A program made the position numbers and the translations under genes. Positions 41,404 to 49,854 of a DNA stretch of 64,000 nt are shown here, piece after piece. Every line of letters starts with the position of its first letter. The stretch's first letter is position 1. This stretch comes from JBFLYZ01 sp040756415 (GTDB lineage Bacteria; Bacteroidota; Bacteroidia; JADZBD01), in contig JBFLYZ010000011.1 of assembly GCA_040756415.1 (NCBI GenBank), positions 11,205-75,204 of the forward strand, written 5' to 3'. A model generated the notes under the pieces. It was given only the letters and a program-made list of their open reading frames with translations, ran no database searches and had not been told where the DNA came from.

Positions 41404-41829
41404 CTATTTCCTGGTAAAATAGACCATATGCCCATCTTTTGAAACGAGCACCAATTCGTTGTCGGAAAGGGTTTTTACCTGGTTAACGGTTTCCCTGCTC
41501 TCATTACGGTCGGTAATCCGCACGGTTAAATTGTACAGGAATCCGGCCGAATCGCTTTTTTCAAGCCTCCACTCGCCCTGGTCTTCGTTCTGCTTGGTAG
41601 TGCCGCTGCTTTGATCGGTATCAAAGCTGATGTACACCTTATTATCCGAACGGAAATCGACCGTGTAGTTTTTATAGTAGTTATAGGGCGAATTCTGGTC
41701 GATAACGCTGCCATTGGCCAATACCTCCTTCACTTTTGTCCAGCGCCCTATGATCTTATGCGATTCGCTTCCGCAGGACGATGCTGCGATGCAGGCCAGA
41801 AAAGAAAAACTGTAAATGAAACCTCTCAC
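41404..41829 (-). CDS. Small lipocalin-like lipoprotein
   Basis: The 141-residue product has a lipoprotein signal (IAASSC, lipid Cys19) and a domain beginning KIIGRWTKVKEV, ending DNELVLVSKDGHMVYFTRK. The IxGxW start and repeated strands fit the lipocalin-like fold common in Bacteroidota lipoproteins. No function can be assigned. It converges on the DUF922 gene, five bases away. It follows carA on the same strand by seven bases, so it may be cotranscribed with carA. Confidence 0.7.
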   Translation of the reverse strand: MRGFIYSFSFLACIAASSCGSESHKIIGRWTKVKEVLANGSVIDQNSPYNYYKNYTVDFRSDNKVYISFDTDQSSGTTKQNEDQGEWRLEKSDSAGFLYNLTVRITDRNESRETVNQVKTLSDNELVLVSKDGHMVYFTRK

Positions 41830-41836
41830 GGGAGAA

Positions 41837-42985
41837 TCAGTTTTGGGCGGCAGCCTTACTCAGCTTTTTTTTTGAGCTGGCCCGGCTGCGTTCCATCATG
41901 CTGACGAAATCATCGAACAGGTACCGCGAGTCGTGAGGTCCGGGGCCGGCCTCAGGATGGTATTGTACGCTGAACACATTCTTGTTGACCATGCGAATGC
42001 CTTCGATGGTATCATCGTTCAGGTTGATATGTGTAACCACTATATTCTTATTCTTCTTTACATCTTCCGCTTTGACCCCGAAACCATGGTTCTGTGAAGT
42101 GATCTGGTCCTTGCCGGTGATCAGGTTCTTTACCGGGTGATTGCCCCCGCGGTGGCCTATATGCATTTTATACGTGCGGAGTCCGTTCGCCTCAGCTATG
42201 ATCTGGTGGCCCAGGCAAATACCGAAAACGGGATAATCGGCAGCAATTACGTCCGATACGTTCTTTACCACCTGGGGCATAACGGCCGGGTCTCCGGGCC
42301 CATTGGAGATGAGAAAGCCATCCGGGTTCCAGGCTGCCATCTCCTCCAGGGTGCTGTTCATGGGAAAAACCTGGATATAGCAGTTGCGCTCAGCCAGCAT
42401 ACGCAGTATGCTTTTCTTGAGCCCCAGGTCGAGAACGCTCACCTTGTACTTGGCGTCCGGCTCTCCGAAAAAGTATGGTTTTTTAGTGGAGACCCTGGAT
42501 GAGAGCTCAAGGCCTTCCATAGAGGGCACTTTGGCCAGTTCTGCTTTCAGTTTTTCTATATCCGAGGTCTCTGTCGAAATTATGGCATTCATGGCGCCCT
42601 TGCTGCGTATATACCTTACCACAGCCCGGGTGTCCACATCGCAGATGCCTACCACGTTATTCCTGATCAGGTACTCATTAATGCTCATCTGCGCGGAGGG
42701 TCGTGAATGAAAATCGTTGAAGTTGCGCACAATGAGCCCTGCGATCTTTATGCTGTCGCTTTCGATCTCCTCGGCATGTATGCCGTAATTACCGACATGC
42801 ACATTGGTCATCACCATAAGCTGCCCGAAATAGGAGGGATCGGTAAATATCTCCTGGTAGCCGGTCATGCCGGTATTAAAGCAGATTTCGCCTGTGGCCG
42901 TGCCTTTGGCCCCGGCAGCCTTGCCATAAAAGACCTTTCCGTCCTGCAACACTAATATGGCCGATGATCTGGAGGTATATTTCAT
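41837..42985 (-). CDS. carA: Carbamoyl-phosphate synthase small (glutaminase) subunit
   Basis: CarA releases ammonia from glutamine for the large subunit, feeding pyrimidine and arginine synthesis. The 382-residue protein has the N-terminal domain (VLQDGKVFYGKAAG, GEICFNTGMTGYQEI) and the class I glutaminase domain with GICLGHQII (catalytic Cys) and VQYHPEAGPGPHDS (His and Glu). The C-terminal tail is Lys and Ser rich. carB is not in the window. carA following rplQ on the same strand is an arrangement I recall from other Bacteroidota. An inverted repeat overlaps the start codon, and a terminator separates it from rplQ. Confidence 0.95.
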   Translation of the reverse strand: MKYTSRSSAILVLQDGKVFYGKAAGAKGTATGEICFNTGMTGYQEIFTDPSYFGQLMVMTNVHVGNYGIHAEEIESDSIKIAGLIVRNFNDFHSRPSAQMSINEYLIRNNVVGICDVDTRAVVRYIRSKGAMNAIISTETSDIEKLKAELAKVPSMEGLELSSRVSTKKPYFFGEPDAKYKVSVLDLGLKKSILRMLAERNCYIQVFPMNSTLEEMAAWNPDGFLISNGPGDPAVMPQVVKNVSDVIAADYPVFGICLGHQIIAEANGLRTYKMHIGHRGGNHPVKNLITGKDQITSQNHGFGVKAEDVKKNKNIVVTHINLNDDTIEGIRMVNKNVFSVQYHPEAGPGPHDSRYLFDDFVSMMERSRASSKKKLSKAAAQN

Positions 42986-43006
42986 TTATGCAAATTTCCG
43001 CATAAA
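42985..43006 (-). promoter_or_regulatory. Inverted repeat at the carA start
   Basis: TTTATGC-N8-GCATAAA is a perfect 7-bp inverted repeat. Its left arm touches the first base of the carA start codon (42983-42985), and the right arm reaches into the A run of the preceding terminator. It could be an operator or a stem that hides the start. No -7 box is seen here. Confidence 0.4.
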
Positions 43007-43007
43007 A

Positions 43008-43038
43008 AAAGGATGAAGCAAAAATACTTCATCCTTTC
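43008..43038 (-). terminator. Intrinsic terminator of the ribosomal superoperon
   Basis: AAAGGATGAAG and CTTCATCCTTT form an 11-bp stem with an eight-base loop, with T runs on both sides, about 28 bases past the rplQ stop codon. It is symmetric enough to work in both directions. It should end or reduce transcription between rplQ and carA. Confidence 0.85.
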
Positions 43039-43065
43039 TCTTTTTATGGCCTGGGGCCCAAAAAC

Positions 43066-43566
43066 TTATTCACTTTTTTGCTCTTCAGTGTTAGTTTCTC
43101 CCTGGTTTTCTGCCTTGGGCTCAGCTTTCTTCCTGGTACGGCCCCTGCGGGTGGTTTTTGCCTTTTTCTCAGCGCCTGCGCCTTTGGAAGATAGCATGGC
43201 CTCGTTGAAGTCGACCAGCTCGATCAGGCACATTTCAGCCCGGTCTCCGGGGCGCGAGCCTGTTTTCAGGATGCGGGTATAACCGCCCTTGCGATCACCG
43301 ATCTTGCCCGCCACATCACGGAAAAGCGTGGTTACGGCTTCTTTGTTCTGCAGGTAGCTGAAAACAACCCTTCGCGAATGGGTCGTATCGGTTTTGCCTT
43401 TCGTAATAATGGGCTCCACATAACGTTTCAGCGCCTTGGCTTTGGCCAGGGTAGTGCTGATGCGCTTGTTCTTGCTGAGGATAAGCGAGGAGGCGAGGTT
43501 GGACAACAAAGCGTCCACATGCCCCTTTTTGCGCCCCAGGTGATTGTTCTTGTTTCCGTGTCTCAT
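43066..43566 (-). CDS. rplQ: Ribosomal protein L17 with a C-terminal extension
   Basis: L17 binds domain III of 23S rRNA near the exit side. The 166-residue protein has MRHGNKNNHLGRKKGHVDALLSNLA at the N-terminus in the conserved form (HLGRKKGHV) and RRVVFSYL. The last 45 or so residues are Ala, Lys and Glu-rich and go beyond the usual 120-130-residue length, an extension common in Bacteroidota. It is the last gene of the ribosomal run, 27 bases after rpoA. Confidence 0.96.
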   Translation of the reverse strand: MRHGNKNNHLGRKKGHVDALLSNLASSLILSKNKRISTTLAKAKALKRYVEPIITKGKTDTTHSRRVVFSYLQNKEAVTTLFRDVAGKIGDRKGGYTRILKTGSRPGDRAEMCLIELVDFNEAMLSSKGAGAEKKAKTTRRGRTRKKAEPKAENQGETNTEEQKSE

Positions 43567-43593
43567 CTGTTCTCAAAAAATTATAGATCAAAA

Positions 43594-44586
43594 TTACTCT
43601 TTGTCGAGCTTGTATTTGGCCAGGTTCATGCCAAAGTGCAGGCCTTTTGACGCAACCAGGTCTTCGAGTTCTGTCAGCGATTTCTTGCCGAAATTACGGA
43701 ATTTCAAAAGATCGTTCTTGTTGTATGACACAAGGTCGGCCAGGGTTTCCACATCGGCTGCCTTGAGGCAGTTCAGCGCGCGTACAGAAAGGTCGAGGTC
43801 GGCCAGCTTGGTCTTCAGCAACTGACGCATATGGAGCGATGTTTCATCAAACTCTTCGGTTGCTGATTTTTCCTCGCTGTCGAGCGTAATGCGCTCATCG
43901 CTGAAAAGCATGAAGTGATGAATGAGCAGCTTAGCGGCCTCTTTCAGGGCGTCTTTCGGATGGATAGACCCGTCAGTAACGATATCGAGGATCAGCTTCT
44001 CGTAGTCGGTCTTCTGCTCAACGCGATAGTTCTCCACCGAGTATTTTACGTTCTTGATGGGAGTAAAAATGGCGTCAACCGCGATAAAGCCCATATACGA
44101 ACTGGAAGGCTTGTTCTCTTCGGCAGGAAGATAACCTCTTCCCTTGTCGATAAGCAGCTCGATCTTCAGCTTGACATTCGACTCCATATTGCAGATCACC
44201 AGATCGGGGTTCAGTACCTGGTAAGCGGAAGTGAACTTGCCTATGTCGCCTGCGGTGAACTGGCCCTTGCCTGAAACGGTCACCACCACGCGCTCGTGGT
44301 CGGCACCCTCGATCTGCTTCTTGAAACGCACTTGCTTCAGATTCAGCACGATCTCGGTCACATCTTCGACAACCCCTTTTATGGTAGAGAACTCATGCTC
44401 AACGCCTTCGATCTTCATTGCGGTAATGGCATGCCCTTCAAGCGAGCCCAGCAGTATCCTGCGGATTGCATTGCCGATTGTTATACCGTAACCAGGCTCC
44501 AAAGGGCGAAATTCAAACTGACCTTCAATGTCAGTCGAGTTCAGCATGATCACTTTGTCTGGTTTCTGAAAATTTAATATAGCCAT
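43594..44586 (-). CDS. rpoA: RNA polymerase alpha subunit
   Basis: I start at the ATG at 44586 (MAILNFQKPDKV); a TTG two codons earlier is less likely. The 330-residue protein has an N-terminal dimerisation and assembly domain (EPGYGITIGNAIRRILL) to about residue 230, an acidic linker, and a C-terminal DNA-binding domain (LDLSVRALNCLKAADVETLADL, then the KFRNFGKKSLTEL helix-hairpin-helix). It is complete. Its place between rpsD and rplQ is the standard alpha-operon order. Confidence 0.97.
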   Translation of the reverse strand: MAILNFQKPDKVIMLNSTDIEGQFEFRPLEPGYGITIGNAIRRILLGSLEGHAITAMKIEGVEHEFSTIKGVVEDVTEIVLNLKQVRFKKQIEGADHERVVVTVSGKGQFTAGDIGKFTSAYQVLNPDLVICNMESNVKLKIELLIDKGRGYLPAEENKPSSSYMGFIAVDAIFTPIKNVKYSVENYRVEQKTDYEKLILDIVTDGSIHPKDALKEAAKLLIHHFMLFSDERITLDSEEKSATEEFDETSLHMRQLLKTKLADLDLSVRALNCLKAADVETLADLVSYNKNDLLKFRNFGKKSLTELEDLVASKGLHFGMNLAKYKLDKE

Positions 44587-44631
44587 GTTCAAGCGGTTTT
44601 TTTATATAATGTTAACTGATAAAACTCAGGA

Positions 44632-45237
44632 TTACTTCGAATACAATTCAACGATGAGCTGCTCGCGGATGTTCTCGGGGATCTGTTCGCGCTCAGGCAT
44701 GGCGATGAACTTGCCGGTCATCGTGGCCTTATTGAACTCGATCCAGGGATAGTTGCTGTTGCTGCTGGCAACGGCATTGCTGATCGACTCGAGCGCCTTT
44801 GATTTTTCTCTTACGGCTACGGTATCGCCCGCTTTAAGCGTGAACGATGGAATATTGATTACCACACCGTTGACGGTAATGTGGCGGTGTCCGACCAGTT
44901 GCCGGGCGGCCATGCGGGTGGGGGCGATGCCCATCCTGTAAACCACGTTATCCAGGCGCGCCTCCATAAGCTGAAGCAGGTTGGTGCCGGTGATCCCCTT
45001 CATGCGCGAAGCGCGGTTGAAGATCACAGCGAACTGGCGCTCTAAAATACCGTAAGTGTATTTGGCCTTCTGCTTTTCGGTGAGCTGAACGGCATATTCG
45101 CTCTGCTTCATCCTCGACTTGGAAACCCCATGCATGCCGGGAGGATAGTTCTTTTTTTCAAGATGTTTGTCAGCGCCAAAAATGGGCTCTTTGAACTTAC
45201 GCGCGATCTTCGACTTAGGACCTGTGTATCTGGCCAT
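44632..45237 (-). CDS. rpsD: Ribosomal protein S4
   Basis: S4 nucleates 30S assembly at the 5' domain of 16S rRNA. The 201-residue product has the N-terminal MARYTGPKSKIARKF, the helical KQKAKYTYGILERQF segment and an S4 RNA-binding domain (RMAARQLVGHRHITVNG). No N-terminal zinc cysteines are present, unlike the E. coli-type form with zinc ligands. It sits between rpsK and rpoA with short gaps. In many bacteria S4 also represses its own operon; no site was identified here. Confidence 0.97.
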   Translation of the reverse strand: MARYTGPKSKIARKFKEPIFGADKHLEKKNYPPGMHGVSKSRMKQSEYAVQLTEKQKAKYTYGILERQFAVIFNRASRMKGITGTNLLQLMEARLDNVVYRMGIAPTRMAARQLVGHRHITVNGVVINIPSFTLKAGDTVAVREKSKALESISNAVASSNSNYPWIEFNKATMTGKFIAMPEREQIPENIREQLIVELYSK

Positions 45238-45270
45238 TGTTATCTTTCGTTTTTATAATTCGTTACTCAA

Positions 45271-45684
45271 TTAAACCCTTCTCTTTTTCGGAGGACGGCA
45301 ACCGTTATGAGGAATAGGGGTGAGGTCAATGATCTCTGTGATCTCGATGCCCGTGGTGCTCAGGCTGCGGATGGCCGATTCGCGTCCGGCTCCCGGCCCT
45401 TTGATGAATACCTTTACCTTTCGCAGGCCGGCATCAAAAGCCACTTTGCCGCAATCGGCTGCCGCCATCTGGGCAGCATAAGGGGTATTCTTTTTCGACC
45501 CGCGGAATCCCATTTTGCCGGCCGATGACCACGCGATCACCTGCCCGGTATTATTGGTCAGTGAGATAATAATGTTGTTGAATGTGGCATTGATGTGCGC
45601 CTGCCCGGTCGACTCAACCTTAACGACCCGTTTCTTTGCCTTGGCAGGTTTGCCTGATGCCTGTGATGTTTCCTGTTTTGCCAT
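45271..45684 (-). CDS. rpsK: Ribosomal protein S11
   Basis: S11 lies on the 30S platform near the mRNA exit. The 137-residue protein has an Ala/Lys-rich N-terminus of about 20 residues and the conserved HINATFNNIIISLTN, SAGKMGFRGSKKNTPYAAQ, VKGPG-like KVFIKGPGAGRES and the C-terminal TPIPHNGCRPPKKRRV. The family motifs are intact. It is 33 bases before rpsD and 15 after rpsM. Confidence 0.97.
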   Translation of the reverse strand: MAKQETSQASGKPAKAKKRVVKVESTGQAHINATFNNIIISLTNNTGQVIAWSSAGKMGFRGSKKNTPYAAQMAAADCGKVAFDAGLRKVKVFIKGPGAGRESAIRSLSTTGIEITEIIDLTPIPHNGCRPPKKRRV

Positions 45685-45699
45685 TTATCTGTTACTGTT

Positions 45700-46080
45700 T
45701 TAGCCTTTTACTGCTTTTTTCTTGTTCGCAACGGTCTTTCTGCGTCCCTTGCGTGTGCGCGAATTGGTGCGCGTGCGCTGGCCGCGAACGGGAAGCCCCA
45801 TGCGGTGACGGCCGCCACGGTAGGTGCCGATATCGGTCAGCCGTTTGATGTTGAGCTGCACCTCTGAACGCAGCGCACCCTCGACCTTGTACTTGTCGTT
45901 GATGATCGTGCGTATCTTGGTCACCTCTTCATCGTTCCAGTCCTGGACCTTTTTGCCCAGATCGACCCCGGCCTCGCTGAGGATCTTTTTCGCTGAGCTT
46001 TTGCCGAGCCCGTAAATGTACTGAAGCGCTATTTCGCCTCTTTTATTCCTTGGTAGGTCTATACCTGCAATCCTTGCCAT
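45700..46080 (-). CDS. rpsM: Ribosomal protein S13
   Basis: S13 sits in the 30S head and contacts the P-site tRNA and L5. The 126-residue product has MARIAGIDLPRNKRGEIALQYIYG, GLGKSSAKKILSEAG with the helix-two-turn-helix, and the basic GRRHRMGLPVRGQRTRTNSRTRKG-type tail (GLPVRGQRTRTNSRT). The tail ends in Lys-rich sequence that reaches the decoding region. It follows rpmJ by 24 bases. Confidence 0.97.
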   Translation of the reverse strand: MARIAGIDLPRNKRGEIALQYIYGLGKSSAKKILSEAGVDLGKKVQDWNDEEVTKIRTIINDKYKVEGALRSEVQLNIKRLTDIGTYRGGRHRMGLPVRGQRTRTNSRTRKGRRKTVANKKKAVKG

Positions 46081-46104
46081 GTATTTTTATTTTGTTTTAT
46101 ACTA

Positions 46105-46224
46105 TTAACCTTTCTGACGCTGTTTGTACTTGGGATTCTTCTTGTTGATGATGTACAAGCGGCCCTTCCTGCGTACGATGATGCAGTCAGCGCTTCTTTT
46201 CTTGATCGATGATCTTACTTTCAT
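46105..46224 (-). CDS. rpmJ: Ribosomal protein L36, zinc-free form
   Basis: This 39-codon gene reads MKVRSSIKKRS, then DCIIVRRKGRLYIINKKN, and ends PKYKQRQKG, which is L36. The zinc-binding form has three cysteines and a histidine; here only one cysteine (Cys14) remains, so it is the zinc-independent type, as seen in other Bacteroidota. It is too short for many gene finders. It lies between infA (51 bases upstream) and rpsM. Confidence 0.95.
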   Translation of the reverse strand: MKVRSSIKKRSADCIIVRRKGRLYIINKKNPKYKQRQKG

Positions 46225-46275
46225 TTGTTGTTCTTTTACACTCAGTTAATTCGTTCCCTTCAATCGGGTCACCTG

Positions 46276-46494
46276 TTATTTATATCTAAAAATGATCCTT
46301 GCCTTGGTCAGATCGTATGGCGACATCTCGAGCTTCACTTTGTCGCCAGGCAGTATGCGTATGTAATGCATGCGCATTTTGCCGGAGATGTGCGCGGTTA
46401 CGATATGTCCATTCTCCAATTCCACGCGAAACATGGCATTGCTCAATGCTTCTACGATCGTTCCGTCTTGTTCAATCAGTGGCTGTTTAGCCAT
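46276..46494 (-). CDS. infA: Translation initiation factor IF-1
   Basis: IF-1 is an OB-fold protein that occupies the 30S A site during initiation. The 72-residue product has MAKQPLIEQDGTIVEALSNAMF, the strand FRVELENGHIVTAHISGKMRMHYIRILPGDKV in its usual order (HIVTAHISGKMR, RILPGDKV) and ends with YDLTKARIIFRYK. Length is normal. It follows map by four bases, so the two are probably coupled. The secY-map-infA-rpmJ order is standard. Confidence 0.97.
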   Translation of the reverse strand: MAKQPLIEQDGTIVEALSNAMFRVELENGHIVTAHISGKMRMHYIRILPGDKVKLEMSPYDLTKARIIFRYK

Positions 46495-46498
46495 AAAA

Positions 46499-47296
46499 TC
46501 AGATCAAAATATGTTGTTCTTCCAAAATTCGTTCAATTTCCGAGAAAGAGGAAAGCACATCCGCTTTTCCTTTCCCAATAGCGATGGTGTGTTCAAAGTG
46601 AGCCGAAGGCTTTCCATCGGCCGTGTTCACCGTCCAGCCATCGCCTTCCTGCTTCACGTTCTTGGCCCCCAGGTTGACCATGGGCTCTACGGCCAGCACC
46701 ATGCCTTCCGCGAGCTTCATGCCGCTGCCCTTTTTCCCGTAATTGGGAACCTCGGGCGCTTCGTGCAGCTCTCTGCCCACACCGTGCCCGACCAGCTCGC
46801 GTACTATTCCGTAGCCGAAGCTTTCGCAATACTGCTGCACCGCATGGCTGATATCGCCTATTCGCTTTCCTTCCACACATTGCTCCACGGCCAGGTACAG
46901 GGCCTTTTTGGTGACGCTGAGCAGTTGTCTGACTTCGGCCGGTATCTCACCCACGGCAAACGTGTAGGCGGAATCGCCAAAAAACCCGTTCTTTTTCACA
47001 CCGCAATCCACCGAAACGATATCGCCTTCTTTCAGCACATAAGCTCCCGGTATGCCGTGAACCACCGTTTGATTGGGGGATATGCACAGCGTGGCCGGAA
47101 AGCCATTGTACCCTTTGAAAGCGGGCTCGGCCCCGTGGCTGCGTATGAACTCTTCCGCCAGTTTATCCAGCGCTGCGGTCGTAATGCCGGGTTTTATATT
47201 CCTGGCCACTTCCGCGAGGGTCTTTCCAACAAGTAAAGAACTTTCTCTTATTAACTCAATTTCCTCTTTCGACTTTATATAAACCGTCTTCGCCAT
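46499..47296 (-). CDS. map: Methionine aminopeptidase, type I
   Basis: Map removes the initiator methionine from nascent proteins. The 265-residue protein has a short basic start (MAKTVYIKSKEEIELI) and the metal ligands in order: VSVDCGVKKNGFFGDSAYT (two Asp), VGHGVGRELHEAP (His), MVLAVEPMVN (Glu) and HFEHTIAI (Glu). It also carries GYNGFPATLCISPNQTVVHGIP, with the substrate-pocket residues. It starts one base after the secY stop codon, so coupled translation is likely. Confidence 0.96.
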   Translation of the reverse strand: MAKTVYIKSKEEIELIRESSLLVGKTLAEVARNIKPGITTAALDKLAEEFIRSHGAEPAFKGYNGFPATLCISPNQTVVHGIPGAYVLKEGDIVSVDCGVKKNGFFGDSAYTFAVGEIPAEVRQLLSVTKKALYLAVEQCVEGKRIGDISHAVQQYCESFGYGIVRELVGHGVGRELHEAPEVPNYGKKGSGMKLAEGMVLAVEPMVNLGAKNVKQEGDGWTVNTADGKPSAHFEHTIAIGKGKADVLSSFSEIERILEEQHILI

Positions 47297-47297
47297 G

Positions 47298-48623
47298 TTA
47301 AGCGCTCGCCATGCTCATGGATGAACGCCCTTTTATTCTTCCGGACTTCATCAGGCCATCGTAATGGCGCATCAGCAGGTGGCTTTCTATCTGTTGCAGG
47401 GTATCGAGCACAACGCCTACCAGGATGAGCAGCGATGTGCCGCCATAGAACCGGGCAAAGTTGTCGTCCATACCGAGCGAATTGTATGCAATGGCCGGGA
47501 GCACGGCAACCAGCCCGAGGAACAGGGAGCCAGGCAGCGTGATCTTCGACATAACCTCGTCAATGAACTCGGCTGTCTTTTTTCCCGGCTTAACGCCCGG
47601 AACAAAACCGCCATTACGCTTCATGTCTTCAGCCATCTGGTTCGGGTTGACCATGATCGCGGTATAGAAATAAGTGAACACAACGATCAGGATCAGGAAG
47701 GTGATGTTGTAGATCAATCCGTTATGATCTGAAAATGTTCTTACGAACCACCCTGCATCAGCGGCCGCAAAGCCTGCCACGGTGATCGGGATGAACATGA
47801 TCGCTTGCGCGAAGATGATGGGCATGACACCAGCCGCGTTCACCTTAAGCGGTATATATTGCCTCACCCCGCCATACTGTTTGTTGCCGACAATCTTTTT
47901 CGCGAACTGAACGGGTATTTTCCGGGTGCCCTGCACCAGCAGAATGGAGGCGATGATCACAAACAGCAGCACCACCATTTCTATCAGGAGCATGATCAGT
48001 CCTCCACCGCGCGATTCCATGCGAGCGCCAAATTCAGAGAAGAAGGCAAACGGGAGGTCAGCTATAATGCCTATCATAATGATCAGCGAAATACCATTTC
48101 CCAGGCCCTTGTCGGTTATCCGCTCACCCAGCCACATCACGAACATGGTACCGGCAACGAGGATCAGCACGGAGGTGAACATCCAGCCGCCACCCTCGGG
48201 GTGCGCGTTGGCGGGCACCTGCGAGAGGATATAGCCCGGAGCCTGCATGGCCGTAATGGCAACGGTCAGGAAACGCGTATACTGATTGATCTTCTTACGG
48301 CCGCTCTCTCCCTCTTTCTGCAAACGCTGGAAATAAGGTATGGCCATGCCTAAAAGCTGCACCACGATCGAAGCGGAGATATAGGGCATGATGCCTAAGG
48401 CAAAAACAGAAGCCTTTGAAAAGGCGCCCCCGGTGAACAGGTTGATCAGTCCCATGATCCCCTGGGCATCTCCGCGCGCCTTAAGCGCCTCCGAATCTAC
48501 GCCAGGCAGGATAATGTACGAGCCCAGGCGGTACACCATCACCAGTCCCAGGGTGGTCAGTATCCTGAAACGGAGATCCTCGATGGACCAGATATCCCTT
48601 AATTTATTTATTAAATACTTCAT
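47298..48623 (-). CDS. secY: Preprotein translocase subunit SecY
   Basis: SecY is the channel of the Sec translocon. The 441-residue product has about ten membrane helices, beginning with RFRILTTLGLVMVYRLGSYI. It has ALGIMPYISASIVVQLL for the plug and early helices, YTRFLTVAI, VQGTRKIPVQFAKKIVGNKQYGG in the cytoplasmic loop, and LPLKVN-like YIPLKVNAAGVMPIIFAQAI. Length and motifs are normal. All T9SS cargo in the window would depend on this translocon for the first export step. Confidence 0.96.
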   Translation of the reverse strand: MKYLINKLRDIWSIEDLRFRILTTLGLVMVYRLGSYIILPGVDSEALKARGDAQGIMGLINLFTGGAFSKASVFALGIMPYISASIVVQLLGMAIPYFQRLQKEGESGRKKINQYTRFLTVAITAMQAPGYILSQVPANAHPEGGGWMFTSVLILVAGTMFVMWLGERITDKGLGNGISLIIMIGIIADLPFAFFSEFGARMESRGGGLIMLLIEMVVLLFVIIASILLVQGTRKIPVQFAKKIVGNKQYGGVRQYIPLKVNAAGVMPIIFAQAIMFIPITVAGFAAADAGWFVRTFSDHNGLIYNITFLILIVVFTYFYTAIMVNPNQMAEDMKRNGGFVPGVKPGKKTAEFIDEVMSKITLPGSLFLGLVAVLPAIAYNSLGMDDNFARFYGGTSLLILVGVVLDTLQQIESHLLMRHYDGLMKSGRIKGRSSMSMASA

Positions 48624-48645
48624 ATCAGTTTCCCTTCAGGAAAGA

Positions 48646-49095
48646 TTAAATTACAGTTGCTGTTCCGCCTTTTGCTTCAATGGCTGATTTGGCCGAAGCG
48701 GAGAACGCGTGCGCCTTAACATCCACTTTCGACTTCAGCTCACCGCGCCCGAGGATCTTGATCCTGTCGTTCTTGCCGGCAAGGCCGTTCTTGACCAGGA
48801 AAGCAATATCAACGGCACTTACCTTTTTGTTGTCGATCAGGGTCTGTATCCTGTCGAGGTTGATGCCGCGGTATTCGGTGCGGAAAAGGTTATTGAAGCC
48901 GTACTTCGGTATCCTGCGCTGCAGGGGCATCTGGCCGCCTTCGAAACCGCGCTTCTGGGAATAACCTGAGCGCGACTGGGCGCCTTTATGGCCGCGTGTG
49001 GAGGTGCCGCCTTTGCCGGAGCCCTGCCCGCGTCCTAATCTCTTCTTCGGATTCTTGACCGAGCCTTTTGCCGGTGTAAGTTTGCTTAAGTTCAT
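48646..49095 (-). CDS. rplO: Ribosomal protein L15
   Basis: L15 binds 23S rRNA domains II and V and helps late 50S assembly. The 149-residue protein has MNLSKLTPAKGSVKNPKKRLGRG, the glycine- and arginine-rich GQGSGKGGTSTRGHKGAQSR, and GGQMPLQRRIPKYGF. Motifs and length are standard. It is 18 bases after rpmD and 22 before secY. Confidence 0.96.
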   Translation of the reverse strand: MNLSKLTPAKGSVKNPKKRLGRGQGSGKGGTSTRGHKGAQSRSGYSQKRGFEGGQMPLQRRIPKYGFNNLFRTEYRGINLDRIQTLIDNKKVSAVDIAFLVKNGLAGKNDRIKILGRGELKSKVDVKAHAFSASAKSAIEAKGGTATVI

Positions 49096-49113
49096 TTTAA
49101 AAATGCTTTACAA

Positions 49114-49293
49114 TTATTGTCCTACCACTTCTAACATGTGCCTTACCTTGGCGATCATGCCAAGCACCTGGGGCGTAGCTTCTTTTTCCAGTGTCTGGTT
49201 CAGCTTGGTGAATCCCAGGGCGCGTATGGTCCTCTTCTGGCGTTCGGGCCTGTCGATCGCGCTTTTTACATATTTGATCTTGATCTTTGCCAT
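49114..49293 (-). CDS. rpmD: Ribosomal protein L30
   Basis: A 59-codon frame reads MAKIKIKYVKSAIDRPERQK and ends MLEVVGQ, with RALGFTKLNQ and the MIAKVRHM helix, which is L30. The gene is short, and a longer overlapping frame on the same strand hides it. Both its position between rpsE and rplO and the alignment to family motifs support this frame. L30 is not essential in some bacteria. Confidence 0.95.
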   Translation of the reverse strand: MAKIKIKYVKSAIDRPERQKRTIRALGFTKLNQTLEKEATPQVLGMIAKVRHMLEVVGQ

Positions 49294-49313
49294 GATAGCT
49301 AACGTTGAATATA

Positions 49314-49832
49314 TTATCCTTTAAAAACCTTCTCCAGTGTAACCCCGCGGTTATGCGCAATGGTGTAAGCATCGCGCAGCTTGGTCAGCGCGTCAATGGT
49401 CGCTTTCACCACGTTGTGCGGGTTGGACGAACCTTGCGATTTGGCCAGTATGTCGTGCACGCCAGCGCTTTCGAGCACGGCACGCATGGCACCGCCCGCT
49501 ATCACTCCCGTACCGGGAGCGGCAGGCTTCAGGAAAACGCGTGAGCCGCTGTACTTGCCGTATTGCTCGTGCGGTATGGTGCCTTTCAGCACGGGAACCT
49601 TGATCAGGTTCTTCTTGGCGTCATCAATGCCTTTGGTAATGGCATCGGTCACCTCCTTGGCCTTGCCCAGGCCGTAACCCACAACGCCTTTTTCATTTCC
49701 CACCACAACAATGGCTGAAAAACTGAACGTTCTTCCGCCCTTGGTCACTTTGGTAACGCGCTGAACGGCAACAAGGCGGTCCTTGAGCTCGATTTCACTC
49801 GATTTAACCCGTTTAATGTTTTCTTTTGACAT
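49314..49832 (-). CDS. rpsE: Ribosomal protein S5
   Basis: S5 is involved in accuracy and mRNA unwinding at the entry site. The 172-residue product has VAVQRVTKVTKGGRTFSFSA (the double-stranded RNA-binding-like domain start), VVGNEKGVVGYGLGKAKEV, and GTIPHEQYGKYSGSRVFLKPA with GTGVIAGGAMRAV. Length is normal and the key segments are intact. It follows rplR by 22 bases. Confidence 0.97.
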   Translation of the reverse strand: MSKENIKRVKSSEIELKDRLVAVQRVTKVTKGGRTFSFSAIVVVGNEKGVVGYGLGKAKEVTDAITKGIDDAKKNLIKVPVLKGTIPHEQYGKYSGSRVFLKPAAPGTGVIAGGAMRAVLESAGVHDILAKSQGSSNPHNVVKATIDALTKLRDAYTIAHNRGVTLEKVFKG

Positions 49833-49854
49833 GTGTATCGTTTAAACTTGATGA

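Noticed and set aside
49097..49372. A 91-codon minus-strand frame in the L30 region
   Set aside because: It is the wrong frame; the adjacent 59-codon frame (49114-49293) gives a true L30.
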